Assembly: GCA_027622375.1 (NCBI GenBank)
Contig: JAQCAB010000008.1
Coordinates: 1 to 64,000, forward strand
Length of the DNA stretch: 64,000 bases
DNA from: Bacteroidota bacterium
GTDB taxonomy: Bacteria > Bacteroidota > Ignavibacteria > UBA10030 > UBA8401
Direction of reading: 5' to 3'
In this document: positions 1-10,838 of the stretch, piece after piece
Layout of the letters: each line of letters begins with the position of its first letter
Numbering within the stretch: position 1 is the first letter of the stretch
Program-made: the position numbers and the translations under genes
Notes under the pieces: model-generated
Told to the model about the DNA's origin: nothing
The model's input: the letters and a program-made list of their open reading frames with translations, nothing else
The model's database searches: none

Positions 1-824
1 GGCGTTGGTCCTTTTTGAAGTTGAATCCACGAAATTAAATTTTTGTTCAAATCTAAATAATTTAATACGGAATAATATCGAGGTAATTTTGCTTCAATTC
101 TGTTTGTATAGTTTTTAACATTTTCAGGGTTAATTAAATTTATATTTGCAGTATTGAAAGATTCACCCATTAAAAACATATTTTGGAATATTTTTAAATC
201 AACAAAACAAAATATATCATCATACTCAGCCATCCCCGATTCGTAAATTACTGAAATTTTAAAATTGTGATTTTTATATTCTACTATATCAAGATTTTGA
301 TGCAAAGTCAAAATATTTATCTCATCTCCTAATTTTAAATTTAATTTTCGCTGAAGTTTTTTGCCAATAATAATTTCAGGAAGATTGTTTTTTAAATTTT
401 GTTCTGATTTAAATTCTTCCAATTTGTAGCGATCCAAAATATTTTTTAAATAATCTGGTTCAACTCCTTTCAAAATAACTCCTTCAGCATCATTATTATT
501 TGTTAAAATAGCTTCACTCTCTGCTTCGTAATAAATTGATTTGATTTCATTTTTAATTGGATCAATTGCTTTTAAAATTACACTTTTATCTTTAAGAGTT
601 TTATTCTCATAAAGTTGAATTTTAATGTGTGAAGAAAATTTTTGAATTTTAGTAATAATCTCATTTTCAAATCCATTTAAAATCGTAATTGTAAGTAAAA
701 GTGCGAACACACCAAGTGAAACACTTAAAATCGCAAATAGAGATTGAAACGAAATATTTTTATGTTTTTTATTCGGATCAGTAAATAATAAATATCGTAA
801 AGCAATTTTTAATAATAGCTTCAT
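1..824 (-). CDS. ABC transporter permease, LolC/LolE (FtsX/MacB) family, C-terminus truncated by the window edge
   Basis: Reverse-strand translation from ATG at 824: MKLLLKIALRYLLFTDPNKKHKNISFQSLFAILSVSLGVFALLLTITILNGFENEI..., a typical LolC/E N-terminal TM segment; open to position 1. Confidence 0.8.
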   Translation of the reverse strand, partial: MKLLLKIALRYLLFTDPNKKHKNISFQSLFAILSVSLGVFALLLTITILNGFENEIITKIQKFSSHIKIQLYENKTLKDKSVILKAIDPIKNEIKSIYYEAESEAILTNNNDAEGVILKGVEPDYLKNILDRYKLEEFKSEQNLKNNLPEIIIGKKLQRKLNLKLGDEINILTLHQNLDIVEYKNHNFKISVIYESGMAEYDDIFCFVDLKIFQNMFLMGESFNTANINLINPENVKNYTNRIEAKLPRYYSVLNYLDLNKNLISWIQLQKGPT

Positions 825-829
825 TAAAA

Positions 830-1931
830 TTATTTTTCACTAAACATCATTAAATATTTTGTAATAAATTTATCAATTGAACCATCCATCACTCCGTAAA
901 CATCTGAAGTTTCTTCATCAGTTCTATGATCTTTTACCATGTTGTAAGGATGAAAAACATACGAACGAATCTGACTTCCCCATTCGATTTTCTTTTTTGT
1001 TCCTTCAATAACTGCAATTCGCGCTTCCTCTTCCTCTTTTCTTTTTTGATATAATCTACTTTTGAGCATCTTCATTGCACGTTCACGATTTTGAAATTGT
1101 GATCGTTCTTCTTGACATGCAACTACAATCCCCGAAGGAACATGTCTTAAGCGAACTGCAGTTTCAACTTTATTTACATTTTGCCCTCCTTTTCCACCTG
1201 CGCGATAAGTATCCATTTCAACATCTGCTGGATTAATTTCAATCGCAACATCATCTTCAATTTCAGGATAAACAAAAACCGATGCAAAAGAAGTATGTCT
1301 TTTTTTATTTGCATCAAAGGGAGAAATGCGAACAAGTCTATGAACACCATTTTCTGCTTTTAAATAACCAAAAGCATATTCTCCCGAAACTTCAATTGTT
1401 GCACTTTTTATTCCTGCGCCATCACCATCTAATCTGTCCAAAAGTGAAACTTTAAATTTATGTTTTTCAGCATAGCGCAAATACATTCTCAATAACATAT
1501 CAGCCCAATCTTGAGATTCTGTGCCGCCAGCTCCTGAATGAATTTGCAATAGCGCATTTTTTGAATCATCAACACCACTTAACATATTTTTAAATTCCAA
1601 ATTATTAAGACTTGATTCGATTAATTTTAATTCAATATCAATTTCAGTTTGATATGACTCTGCACTTGATTCAACAGCCAATTCAATTAAAACATTTAAA
1701 TCATCAATTTTAGTTTTAATTTCATTCCAAGAATTTGACCATTGTTTTAGAGAATTTAATTCTTGAAGAACTTTTTGAGCAGAAATATTGTCGTTCCAAA
1801 AATTTGGAGCTTGAGAAGTTAATTCTAATTCTTGAATTCTTGTTGATTTTTTATCGAGATCAAAGAAACCTCCACAATTCAACTAATCTTTTATTTAATT
1901 TTTGAAGTTCTGTATTTTGTTGATCGAACAT
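830..1931 (-). CDS. prfB: Peptide chain release factor 2, expressed by +1 programmed frameshift (ATG at 1931, frameshift at CTT-TGA 1865-1860)
   Basis: ORF 830..1882 has the RF2 body with the GGQ motif ([12 protein letters not shown]). The upstream zero frame reads [23 protein letters not shown] then TGA, with GGAGG-TTT-CTT-TGA. Confidence 0.95.
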
Positions 1932-3697
1932 TATTTACTCCTCAAATGCAATTCGCGTAATTGTTCTTCTGTAACAAATGATGGAGCATCTTCCATAGAT
2001 GCAATTGCGCTTCTAGTCTTTGGAAATGCAATAACATCACGTATCGAATTTGCTCCAGCAAGCAACATTACAATTCTATCAAAACCAAAAGCAATTCCAC
2101 CATGCGGAGGCGCACCATATTTTAAAGCGTCAAGTAAAAATCCAAATTTTGATTTTGCCTCACCTTCAGTCATCCCCAATAATTTAAATATTTTTGATTG
2201 AAGTTTAGTGTTGTGGATTCTGATACTTCCACCACCAATTTCGTTTCCATTTAAAACTAAATCATATGCGCGCGCTCTAACTTTTTCCGGTGCAGTATCA
2301 AGTAGATTTTCATCTTCAGCATTTGGTGATGTAAATGGGTGATGAGCTGAATAATATCTTTTATCTTCGGTTGAATATTCAAATAATGGAAAGTCAGTTA
2401 TCCAAACTAATGAGTTTTCTTTTTCAGAAATTAAATTTAAGATTTTTGCTAATTCAATTCGGATTGCACCTAGAGTATAAAATATTTGTGGTGAATTGCC
2501 AGCAACAACTGCTAAAGCTTCTCCATTTTTTATTTTTGATGTTGATTCCAATTTTAATTTAAAATCATCCGTAAAATATTTTGAGGCCCCACCCTCAAAT
2601 TTATTTTCATTAAATTTTAGAAACACTAATCCTGTTGCTCCATTTTGTTTTGCAAATTCGGTTAGCTCATCTACTTTTTTTCTTGAAAAATTTGAAGCAT
2701 CAGGAATTACTATTCCAGCGATTTGCCCTTTATTATCAATGGTTTTATCGAATAACTCAAATCCAGAATTTAATGAAGTTTTTGTAATATTTATTATTTC
2801 AAGATTGAATCTCAAATCAGGTTTATCAGAACCAAATTTTTCAATTGCATCTTTGTATGCGATTCTGGCAAATGGTGTTTTAATTTTTACATTCTGTGTT
2901 TCCGCAAATATTTTTTGAATCATTTGTTCTGCATAAGTTTGAACAATTTCTTCAGTCGGGAAAGAAATCTCAACATCAATTTGAGTAAATTCAGGTTGGC
3001 GATCTGCTCTTAAATCTTCATCTCTAAAACATTTTGCAATTTGAAAATATTTATCAAAACCAGAAATCATACTTAATTGCTTATAAATTTGTGGAGATTG
3101 TGGAAGTGCATAAAATTTTCCTGGTTGAACTCTGCTCGGAACTAAATAATCTCTCGCCCCTTCGGGTGTACTTTTAGTTAAAATTGGAGTTTCAATTTCA
3201 TAAAATCCATTTTCTGAAAAATAATTCCGAACTATTTGATAAACTTTGTGTCTTAAAATAATATTTTTTTGAAGAAGAGGATTTCTCAAATCTAAATATC
3301 TATATTTTAATCTTAATTCCTCCGATACTTGATTTATTTCTGAATTTAAAAATGGAGGAGTTTCAGATTCATTTAAAATATTTATAGATTCAACAAGAAC
3401 ATCAATTTCTCCAGTTTTAAATTCTTTATTAATATTTTGCTCGATTCGTTTTACAACTTTACCAGAAATTGAAACAACAAATTCTTGTCTTAATTTTTTT
3501 GCAATTTTTAAATTCTCTTCACCCGATAATTCATTTATCACAACTTGTGTTTTTCCAAAAAGATCTCTGATAAAAATAAAAACAACTCCACCTAAGTCTC
3601 TCGGAGAATCAACCCAACCATTTAATGTTACTGTTTTACCAATATCATTTAATCGTAATTCACCGCAAGTATTTGTCCTTTGTTTAAAAACTTGCAT
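1931..3697 (-). CDS. aspS: Aspartyl-tRNA synthetase
   Basis: 588 aa; class II aaRS motifs (FRDEDLRADRQPEFTQIDVE, GIAFGFDRIVMLLAG). Confidence 0.95.
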   Translation of the reverse strand: MQVFKQRTNTCGELRLNDIGKTVTLNGWVDSPRDLGGVVFIFIRDLFGKTQVVINELSGEENLKIAKKLRQEFVVSISGKVVKRIEQNINKEFKTGEIDVLVESINILNESETPPFLNSEINQVSEELRLKYRYLDLRNPLLQKNIILRHKVYQIVRNYFSENGFYEIETPILTKSTPEGARDYLVPSRVQPGKFYALPQSPQIYKQLSMISGFDKYFQIAKCFRDEDLRADRQPEFTQIDVEISFPTEEIVQTYAEQMIQKIFAETQNVKIKTPFARIAYKDAIEKFGSDKPDLRFNLEIINITKTSLNSGFELFDKTIDNKGQIAGIVIPDASNFSRKKVDELTEFAKQNGATGLVFLKFNENKFEGGASKYFTDDFKLKLESTSKIKNGEALAVVAGNSPQIFYTLGAIRIELAKILNLISEKENSLVWITDFPLFEYSTEDKRYYSAHHPFTSPNAEDENLLDTAPEKVRARAYDLVLNGNEIGGGSIRIHNTKLQSKIFKLLGMTEGEAKSKFGFLLDALKYGAPPHGGIAFGFDRIVMLLAGANSIRDVIAFPKTRSAIASMEDAPSFVTEEQLRELHLRSK

Positions 3698-3703
3698 TAG
3701 TTA

Positions 3704-4027
3704 TTAATTGGAAATGTGTTTAGTTAATAATTCAGTTAAATCCCCTTTACTTCGGACTCCAACTACTTGATCAACAACTTTTCCATTTTTAAATATTAAT
3801 AAAGTTGGAATACTTCTAATTCCAAATTGCATTGGCGTTGATGGATTTGCATCAACATCCATTTTACAAACTTTAACTCGATTAATAAATTCTAGATGTA
3901 ATTCCTCAATTGTCGGTGCAATCATTTTACATGGTCCGCACCATGAAGCCCAAAAATCAACAAGCACAGGTGTTTGTGAATTGATAACTTCGTTTGTAAA
4001 ATTTGCATCGTTTATTTCAATTGCCAT
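3704..4027 (-). CDS. trxA: Thioredoxin
   Basis: 107 aa with WCGPC active site. Confidence 0.95.
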   Translation of the reverse strand: MAIEINDANFTNEVINSQTPVLVDFWASWCGPCKMIAPTIEELHLEFINRVKVCKMDVDANPSTPMQFGIRSIPTLLIFKNGKVVDQVVGVRSKGDLTELLTKHISN

Positions 4028-4044
4028 AAATCATTTTCTCCTTT

Positions 4045-7000
4045 TTATTGACTTAATTTAACAGAATTTTCTCCCAAAATAGAATTTAGTTTTTCTAAAA
4101 GTGAATTATTTACTGTTAAATAAATTTTGTTTGAACGGTAAAATTTTGACTTTCCATTACCATTTGAAAGATTAAAAACACATTCAGCAGTTCCTTTATT
4201 CTGGATTAATAAATTATAAACTTCTTCAAGTGTTGCCGAATCATGTTTTGTATAATCAATTTTAATAAATATTTTCTTTGAATATAGTTCTGTAGCTTTT
4301 TCAATTGGAATAATAGATTCTGCAAACATTTTTATATTTCCTGAATCAATTTCACATTTTCCTTCAATAATTACAATTGTATCTTCAACAATTAATTCAC
4401 TATACCTTTTAAAAGTATCTGAAAATATTATACAATCAGCTTTACCAGAAATATCTTCTAAAGTTGCAAAAGCCATTTGTTTTCCCTTTTTATCAATTTT
4501 CTTTTTGATTGATGAAAATATTCCACCAATTTTTGCATTAAATGTTCTGTTAGAAATTGAGTCACCACAACGTACTGATGTAAAAAGTTTAAGTTCATTT
4601 TCAAATTTTAATAATGGATGGCCTGAAACATAAAAACCCAATACTTCTTTTTCTTTTGAAAGTTTTTCTCTTTCTTTCCATGGTGTTACTTTTGGTAAAG
4701 TTGGTTCTTGATCGTTCTTAGTTTTATCATCTGAAATAAATAAATTATCTTGACCAATTTTTTCGTGATGTTTAGAATCAGTTGCGGAAGAAATAATTTG
4801 TTCGGATGACAATATAAGTTGAGCGCGGTTTAAATTTATTGAATCAAAGCCACCAGCTAAAATTAAACTTTCAATTGTTTTTTTATTCATTGTTTTATAC
4901 TCAACTGAATAACAAAAATTATAAAGAGATTTAAATTTTCCTTTTTCACTTCTGGTTTTTATAATATTCTCAACAGCATTTGTTCCAACATTTTTTATTG
5001 CAGCAAGACCAAATCTGATTCCTTTTTGTGTAACTGTAAAATCAATGTTGCTTTCATTAACATCAGGTGGTAAAACATTAATCCCATTTTTTCTACAATC
5101 ATCAATCAATAAAACAATTTTATCAGTGTTCCCAATTTCTGTTGATAGTGCTGAAGCCATATATTCAGAATTATAATGGGCTTTTAGATATGCGGTCTGA
5201 TAAGCCAAAACAGAATATGCAACACTATGCGATTTATTAAATCCATAAGCAGCGAATTTTTCAATCAAATCAAAAATATTTACAGCCTGTGAGTTCGAAA
5301 TTTTTGATATCTCAATTGCTCCGGCAACAAATTCTACTTTTAATTCAGCCATCAACTTTTTATCTTTTTTTCCCATTGCGCGTCGCATAATATCAGCTTT
5401 TGCTAAAGTAAATCCGGCAATCTCATTTGCGATTTGCATAACTTGTTCCTGATAAACTATAATTCCGTAAGTTTCTTTTAAAACATGTTCAAGTTTTGGA
5501 TGGATATAATCGATTGGTTGAAAACCATTTTTGCGTTTTATAAAATCACCAATATTATCCATCGGGCCGGGACGATACAACGCATTCATTGCAACTAAAT
5601 CGCTAATTGTAGTTGGTTTTAGTTTACGCAACCATTCTTGCATTCCTGTGCTTTCAAACTGAAAAATTGCAACTGTATTTCCAACTTCAAAAAGTTTAAA
5701 AGTTTTTTCATCTTTTTCAGGAATATTATATAAATCGATTTCGATGTTGTGATATTTTTTTATTAAGTCTAAAGTTTTTTCAATTACTGATAAGGTTCTG
5801 AGTCCCAAAAAATCCATTTTTAATAATCCAGCTTCTTCCAGATCCTTCATAGAATATTGTGTCATCAAATCTGTAGATGGAGTTTTATAAAGTGGAACAA
5901 ATTTATCAAGTGAGTCTGGTGCAATAACAACTCCTGCAGCGTGAGTTGAAACATTTCTGCTCATTCCTTCAAGCAACATGGCTGCTTCTACAAGTAATTT
6001 ATTTTTTTCATCTTTACTTGTTTTAATTGCTTTTAATTCGGGAATTAACTCAAATGCTTCTGCTAGTGGCATTACTTTACCTTGTGTAACTGGAATTTGT
6101 TTTGTAATCCCTTCTACAAATGATAATGGTAATCCTAAAACTCTTCCAACATCTTTTAAAACAGCTCGTGATGATAAAGTTCCAAATGTAATTATTTGAG
6201 AAACACAATTTTCACCATATTTCTTTTTTACATAATCTATTACTTCATTTCTTCTTGTATCCGAAAAATCGATATCAATATCAGGCAAACTTATTCTTTC
6301 GGAGTTCAAAAATCTTTCAAAAAATAATCCATATTTAAGTGGGTCTATATTTGTAATTCCCAGCGCAAATGAAACGATACTTCCTGCAGCACTGCCTCGA
6401 CCGGGACCAACTAAAATTCCTTTTTCTCTTGCTGCAGAAATAAAATCAGCTACAATTAAAAAATAATCCGCAAATCCCATTTTTGAAATAACACTCAATT
6501 CATATTTTGCGCGAGTTTCAATTTCTTGAGTTAAAGTTGAATATCTTTTTGTCAATCCAACATTTGTAAGCTTAGCTAAATATTCATCCAAAATTTTTTC
6601 TTTTGCAGTTGACGGAATTACAAACTTTGGCATAAAGTTTTTATTGAAATCGAGCTTTAAATCACATTTTTCTGCAACCTCCAAAGTATTTTCAATTGCG
6701 TCAGGATGATTTTTAAAAATTTTAGACATCTCATCTGCGGTTTTAAAATAAATTTGATCAGTACCATATCGTAAAGTTTTATAATCAACTGGATTTGTAC
6801 TGGATGCATCGGGAATATTTAGCATAATATTATGACCGATTGCATGTTTTGAATTTATATAATGCACATCATTTGTTGCAATAAGTTTTATATCTAATTC
6901 TTTTGAAATTTTTGGGATGCCAGCCAAAACATTTGTTTCAATTTCATAATTGTGATCTTGAAGTTCCAAATAAAAATCATCACCAAAAACATCTTTATAC

Positions 7001-7527
7001 ATTTTTGCAACATCTTTTGCTTCATCATAATTATTATTTACAAGATGTGATGCAACAATTCCTCCCGCACAAGCTGATAAACAAACTATTCCTTCAGAAT
7101 ATTGTGATAGTAGTTGATAATCAATTCTCGGTTTGTAATAGAAACCTTCAATGTGTCCCAAAGTTGTAAGCTTGATCATATTTTTATAACCGATTTCATT
7201 TTTTGCAAGAAGCACAATGTGGTGATAAACATTTCGCCCAGTTTTACCGCCAGTTGGAGCAATAGTATCACATTGCGTTACCATTTGGCCTCGATCAAAA
7301 CGGCTTCCTTTAGTTACGATATAAAACTCGCAACCAATAATTGGTTTTATTTTTTTCTTTTTGGCTTTTTTATAAAATTCAAGCGCACCGAACATTACAC
7401 CATGATCAGTTAATGCAACAGCTGGCATATTATTTTCAACTGCTGCATTTATTAATGCGTCAACAGATGCAGCGCCATCTAATAGCGAGTAATGTGTGTG
7501 ACAATGTAGATGAATAAATTGAGACAT
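4045..7527 (-). CDS. dnaE: DNA polymerase III subunit alpha
   Basis: 1160 aa; PHP domain (HCHTHYSLLDG) and polymerase PDIDIDFSD motif. Confidence 0.96.
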   Translation of the reverse strand: MSQFIHLHCHTHYSLLDGAASVDALINAAVENNMPAVALTDHGVMFGALEFYKKAKKKKIKPIIGCEFYIVTKGSRFDRGQMVTQCDTIAPTGGKTGRNVYHHIVLLAKNEIGYKNMIKLTTLGHIEGFYYKPRIDYQLLSQYSEGIVCLSACAGGIVASHLVNNNYDEAKDVAKMYKDVFGDDFYLELQDHNYEIETNVLAGIPKISKELDIKLIATNDVHYINSKHAIGHNIMLNIPDASSTNPVDYKTLRYGTDQIYFKTADEMSKIFKNHPDAIENTLEVAEKCDLKLDFNKNFMPKFVIPSTAKEKILDEYLAKLTNVGLTKRYSTLTQEIETRAKYELSVISKMGFADYFLIVADFISAAREKGILVGPGRGSAAGSIVSFALGITNIDPLKYGLFFERFLNSERISLPDIDIDFSDTRRNEVIDYVKKKYGENCVSQIITFGTLSSRAVLKDVGRVLGLPLSFVEGITKQIPVTQGKVMPLAEAFELIPELKAIKTSKDEKNKLLVEAAMLLEGMSRNVSTHAAGVVIAPDSLDKFVPLYKTPSTDLMTQYSMKDLEEAGLLKMDFLGLRTLSVIEKTLDLIKKYHNIEIDLYNIPEKDEKTFKLFEVGNTVAIFQFESTGMQEWLRKLKPTTISDLVAMNALYRPGPMDNIGDFIKRKNGFQPIDYIHPKLEHVLKETYGIIVYQEQVMQIANEIAGFTLAKADIMRRAMGKKDKKLMAELKVEFVAGAIEISKISNSQAVNIFDLIEKFAAYGFNKSHSVAYSVLAYQTAYLKAHYNSEYMASALSTEIGNTDKIVLLIDDCRKNGINVLPPDVNESNIDFTVTQKGIRFGLAAIKNVGTNAVENIIKTRSEKGKFKSLYNFCYSVEYKTMNKKTIESLILAGGFDSINLNRAQLILSSEQIISSATDSKHHEKIGQDNLFISDDKTKNDQEPTLPKVTPWKEREKLSKEKEVLGFYVSGHPLLKFENELKLFTSVRCGDSISNRTFNAKIGGIFSSIKKKIDKKGKQMAFATLEDISGKADCIIFSDTFKRYSELIVEDTIVIIEGKCEIDSGNIKMFAESIIPIEKATELYSKKIFIKIDYTKHDSATLEEVYNLLIQNKGTAECVFNLSNGNGKSKFYRSNKIYLTVNNSLLEKLNSILGENSVKLSQ

Positions 7528-7532
7528 TTTTT

Positions 7533-8948
7533 TTACATAATTAATAATTTCGGTTCAGTCATTTCTTCAATTGCATATTTTACTCCTTCACGACCAAAAC
7601 CAGATTGTTTAATACCACCATATGGCATTGTGTCGTTTCTGTATGAAGGAGCTTCATTCACAATTAACGCACCAACTTCTACATCATTACTGGCTTTCAT
7701 TATTGAAGCGTGGTTATTTGAAAATATTGATGCTTGTAATCCATATTTTGAATCGTTTACAAGTTGAATTGCTTCATCAATTGTTTTAAATTTTTTTAAA
7801 CAAACAACCGGCCCAAATACTTCTTCATTCCAAACTTTCATATTCGATTTTATATTTTCAAAAATGGTTGGCATAATAATTGAACCCTTTTTATTTCCAC
7901 CCCATAAAATATTTGCACCTTGTTTTTTTGCTTCCATAATCCAATTGTGAACTCGATCTGCTTCTGTAACTGATATCATCGGTCCGACAAAAGTATCTTC
8001 ATTTGCGGGACTTCCAATAATTAATTTTGAAGTTTCTTCAACAAACTTCATTGCAAATTCTGGATAAATATCCTCGTGAATTAAAATTCTTTGTAATTTT
8101 ATACAAACTTGTCCGGCATAAGCAAATGCGCTTTTAACAGATTTTAAAACTGCATCATCAATATCAGAAGTTTCATCAATTATGGAAGCAGCATTGCCAC
8201 CAAGTTCAAGAATATTTTTTTTATTTGAAGCAAGTTGACGAATCATCCATCCAACTTTTGCACTTCCTGTAAATGAAACAATTTTTACTCGATCATCTGT
8301 GATGAGCTTTTCTGCTAACTCGTTTGTGCATGGTAAAATATTTATTGTCTTTTCAGGAACTCCTGCTTCCAATAAAATTTCTCCCAAAACTAAAGCTGTC
8401 AATGGAGTTTGAGGAGCCGGTTTTATTATAAATGAATTCCCGCATGCAATTGCAGGCGCAATTTTATGCACAAGTAAATTTAAAGGATAATTATAAGGTG
8501 TAATTGAAAGGAGCACACCAATTGGGTGCCGAGTTAGAATTCCCTTTGAAACATTTGAATTTTGTACATTATCAAGTGGAATAACTTCTCCCTGAATTCT
8601 TTTTGCCTCTTCAGATGCAATTGTAAAAGTTGAAATTGCTCTTTGAACTTCCAAGTGAGCAAGTTTAATTGGTTTGCCAGCTTCAGCAGAAATTAAATTT
8701 GCTAAAAAATCTTTTTTATTTGTAATCCGTTTTGCAATATTTAAAAGTAATTCAGCACGATTGTAACTTGACATCGATTTCATAATTTGAAATGCCTCAA
8801 CTGCAAAATCAAGAGCTGAATTTATATCTTCTTGAGTTGCGAGAGAAGTAATCCCAACAGTTGAACCTGTATATGGATCAACTACAAAATGTTTATCATC
8901 ACTTGAAACATGTTTGCCACCAACCCAATATTTATAATGTTTACTCAT
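7533..8948 (-). CDS. Aldehyde dehydrogenase family protein
   Basis: 471 aa; FTGSAKVGWMIRQLA, ELGGNAASI, AGQVCIKLQRILI, NEEVFGPVV motifs. Confidence 0.9.
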   Translation of the reverse strand: MSKHYKYWVGGKHVSSDDKHFVVDPYTGSTVGITSLATQEDINSALDFAVEAFQIMKSMSSYNRAELLLNIAKRITNKKDFLANLISAEAGKPIKLAHLEVQRAISTFTIASEEAKRIQGEVIPLDNVQNSNVSKGILTRHPIGVLLSITPYNYPLNLLVHKIAPAIACGNSFIIKPAPQTPLTALVLGEILLEAGVPEKTINILPCTNELAEKLITDDRVKIVSFTGSAKVGWMIRQLASNKKNILELGGNAASIIDETSDIDDAVLKSVKSAFAYAGQVCIKLQRILIHEDIYPEFAMKFVEETSKLIIGSPANEDTFVGPMISVTEADRVHNWIMEAKKQGANILWGGNKKGSIIMPTIFENIKSNMKVWNEEVFGPVVCLKKFKTIDEAIQLVNDSKYGLQASIFSNNHASIMKASNDVEVGALIVNEAPSYRNDTMPYGGIKQSGFGREGVKYAIEEMTEPKLLIM

Positions 8949-10632
8949 TTAATTTTTCAATCTCAGTTTGCAATGCTTCAAGTTTTATAATTTTTCTTTC
9001 GCCACTTCTTCGTAATTTAATTTCAACTGAATTATTATCTAAATTCCTTTCACCAACAATTATTTGAATTGGGATTCCTAAAAGATCAGCATCTTTAAAT
9101 TTTACACCTGCTGTAACTTGTGAGCGATCATCAAATATTACTGAATACCTTTTTGAAAGTTCTTCATAAATTTTATTACTTGATTCAATAACTTTTTCTG
9201 ACTTCATATTAACTGCAATTAAATGCAAGTCGTATGGTGTTAATGCTTTATTCCAAATTATTCCATTCTCATCATAATTTTGTTCGATGTAACAAGCTGC
9301 AATTCTTTCAATTCCAATTCCGTAACTGCCCATAACAATAGGGTTTTCATTTCCGCTTTCATCTAAATAATTTGCCTTTAATGCTACTGAATATTTTGTT
9401 CCAAGTTTAAAAATATGACCAACTTCAATTCCTTTAATTAACCTTAAAGAATTTCCACAACTTATGCATGGTTCATTTTCTTCAACAACACGAATATCCG
9501 CATAAGCATCAATTCTTGAATCACGAAGTAAATCTACATGCATCAAATGAAAATCATTTAGATTTGCACCTGTAATTACATTTTTGGCATCTCTAAGTTG
9601 ATTATCACAAATCACTTTTACATTTTTTGAAACACCAACTGGACCAAGGGAACCGGTTTCAGCTCCAAAAATTTCTACTAATTCTTCATCTGTTGAAACT
9701 CTGAACTCGGTGCCGAGCAAAGTCAATAATTTTGCTTCGTTAACTTGATCGTTGCCTTGCATTAAAATTAAAATAGGGTTTTTATCAGTTATATAAACAA
9801 CCGACTTTGCACATTGCTCTACCGGGACTTTTAAAAATTGAGCAAGTTGATCAATTGTTTTAACATTCGGTGTAAAAACTTTTTCGGTTTTTGAAGAAAT
9901 ATTTTCAAATTTTATTTTTTGTTTATTGGAAGTTGCAATTTCAAGATTTGATGCATAATTACATTTATCACAAACTACAATTGTATCTTCACCAGCATTA
10001 GACTCAATCATAAATTCTTGCGAACCACTTCCACCCATCGCTCCACTTGAAGCGCCAATTATAAAATATTTTAATCCAGAACGATCATAAATTTTTTTAT
10101 AAGCTTCAGAATGTAAATTGTAACTTGTGTTTAAAGTTTCAAATGAAGTGTCCAAACTATACGAGTCCTTCATAATAAATTGTCTTGAACGAATCACTCC
10201 TGATTTTGGACGAGGTTCATTCCTAAATTTTGTTTGAATTTGATACCAAATTTGTGGCAACTCTTTGTACGAACGAATATGACTTTTTGCGATTGAAGTA
10301 ATTACTTCTTCGTGAGTTGGTGCAAGAATTAACTGACGATTTTTTACATGGAACATTATATCACCAAAAGATTCAACTCTTCCTGTCTCTTGCCAAAGTT
10401 CAATTGGGTTTAATCCCGGAAGATGAAATTCTTGTCCACCAATTGAATTCATTTCCTCACGAATAATATTCATAATTTTTTGAAATACTCGATATCCGAG
10501 TGGAAGAAAAGAATAAATTCCAGCACCGAGAGGTTTAATCATTCCGCTTCTAATCATAAGTTGATGGCTTGGAATAACAGCGTCTGAAGGAATTTCTTTT
10601 ATTGTAGGAAAAAAACTTTTAGAAAATCGCAT
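8941..10632 (-). CDS. proS: Prolyl-tRNA synthetase (bacterial type)
   Basis: 563 aa; class II synthetase with insertion domain; RSRQFIMKDSYSLD, MGSYGIGIERIAA. Confidence 0.95.
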   Translation of the reverse strand: MRFSKSFFPTIKEIPSDAVIPSHQLMIRSGMIKPLGAGIYSFLPLGYRVFQKIMNIIREEMNSIGGQEFHLPGLNPIELWQETGRVESFGDIMFHVKNRQLILAPTHEEVITSIAKSHIRSYKELPQIWYQIQTKFRNEPRPKSGVIRSRQFIMKDSYSLDTSFETLNTSYNLHSEAYKKIYDRSGLKYFIIGASSGAMGGSGSQEFMIESNAGEDTIVVCDKCNYASNLEIATSNKQKIKFENISSKTEKVFTPNVKTIDQLAQFLKVPVEQCAKSVVYITDKNPILILMQGNDQVNEAKLLTLLGTEFRVSTDEELVEIFGAETGSLGPVGVSKNVKVICDNQLRDAKNVITGANLNDFHLMHVDLLRDSRIDAYADIRVVEENEPCISCGNSLRLIKGIEVGHIFKLGTKYSVALKANYLDESGNENPIVMGSYGIGIERIAACYIEQNYDENGIIWNKALTPYDLHLIAVNMKSEKVIESSNKIYEELSKRYSVIFDDRSQVTAGVKFKDADLLGIPIQIIVGERNLDNNSVEIKLRRSGERKIIKLEALQTEIEKLNE

Positions 10633-10662
10633 TTTAGTTAATAGTTATTAGTTTATTTTACG

Positions 10663-10735
10663 TGTCCTCGGGCAGGCTCGAACTGCCATTAGAAGTTTAG
10701 GAAACTCCGGTTCTATCCAGTTGAACTACGAGGAC
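10663..10735 (-). tRNA. tRNA-Arg (CCT)
   Basis: Cloverleaf folds by eye: acceptor GTCCTCG/CGAGGAC, anticodon stem GGAGT/ACTTC with loop TTCCTAA, T-arm GGCAG-TTCGAGC-CTGCC; CCA not encoded. Confidence 0.93.
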
Positions 10736-10745
10736 TAATTTCTTA

Positions 10746-10773
10746 AAAATAGTTAAAAGCAACTGTTATTCAA
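10746..10773 (-). promoter_or_regulatory. Putative sigma70-like promoter for tRNA-Arg (TTGAAT-N16-TATTTT)
   Basis: -35 TTGAAT (10773-10768), 16 nt spacer, -10 TATTTT (10751-10746), about 10 nt upstream of the mature tRNA 5' end. Confidence 0.45.
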
Positions 10774-10778
10774 AAAAA

Positions 10779-10802
10779 AATCCCGATGCATTATCGGGAT
10801 TT
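10779..10802 (-). terminator. Intrinsic terminator-like hairpin
   Basis: AAATCCCGAT-GCAT-TATCGGGATTT, with an A tract on one side. Confidence 0.65.
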
Positions 10803-10838
10803 ATTGTAAAGTTTAATTAAAGTTTTTAATATATACTT

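Noticed and set aside
1181-2201. + strand ORFs 1181..1363 and 1902..2201
   Set aside because: Antisense to prfB and aspS, no independent support
5978-7413. + strand ORFs (5978..6199, 6903..7169, 7114..7413) inside dnaE
   Set aside because: Antisense to a well-conserved dnaE; no SD or recognisable domain
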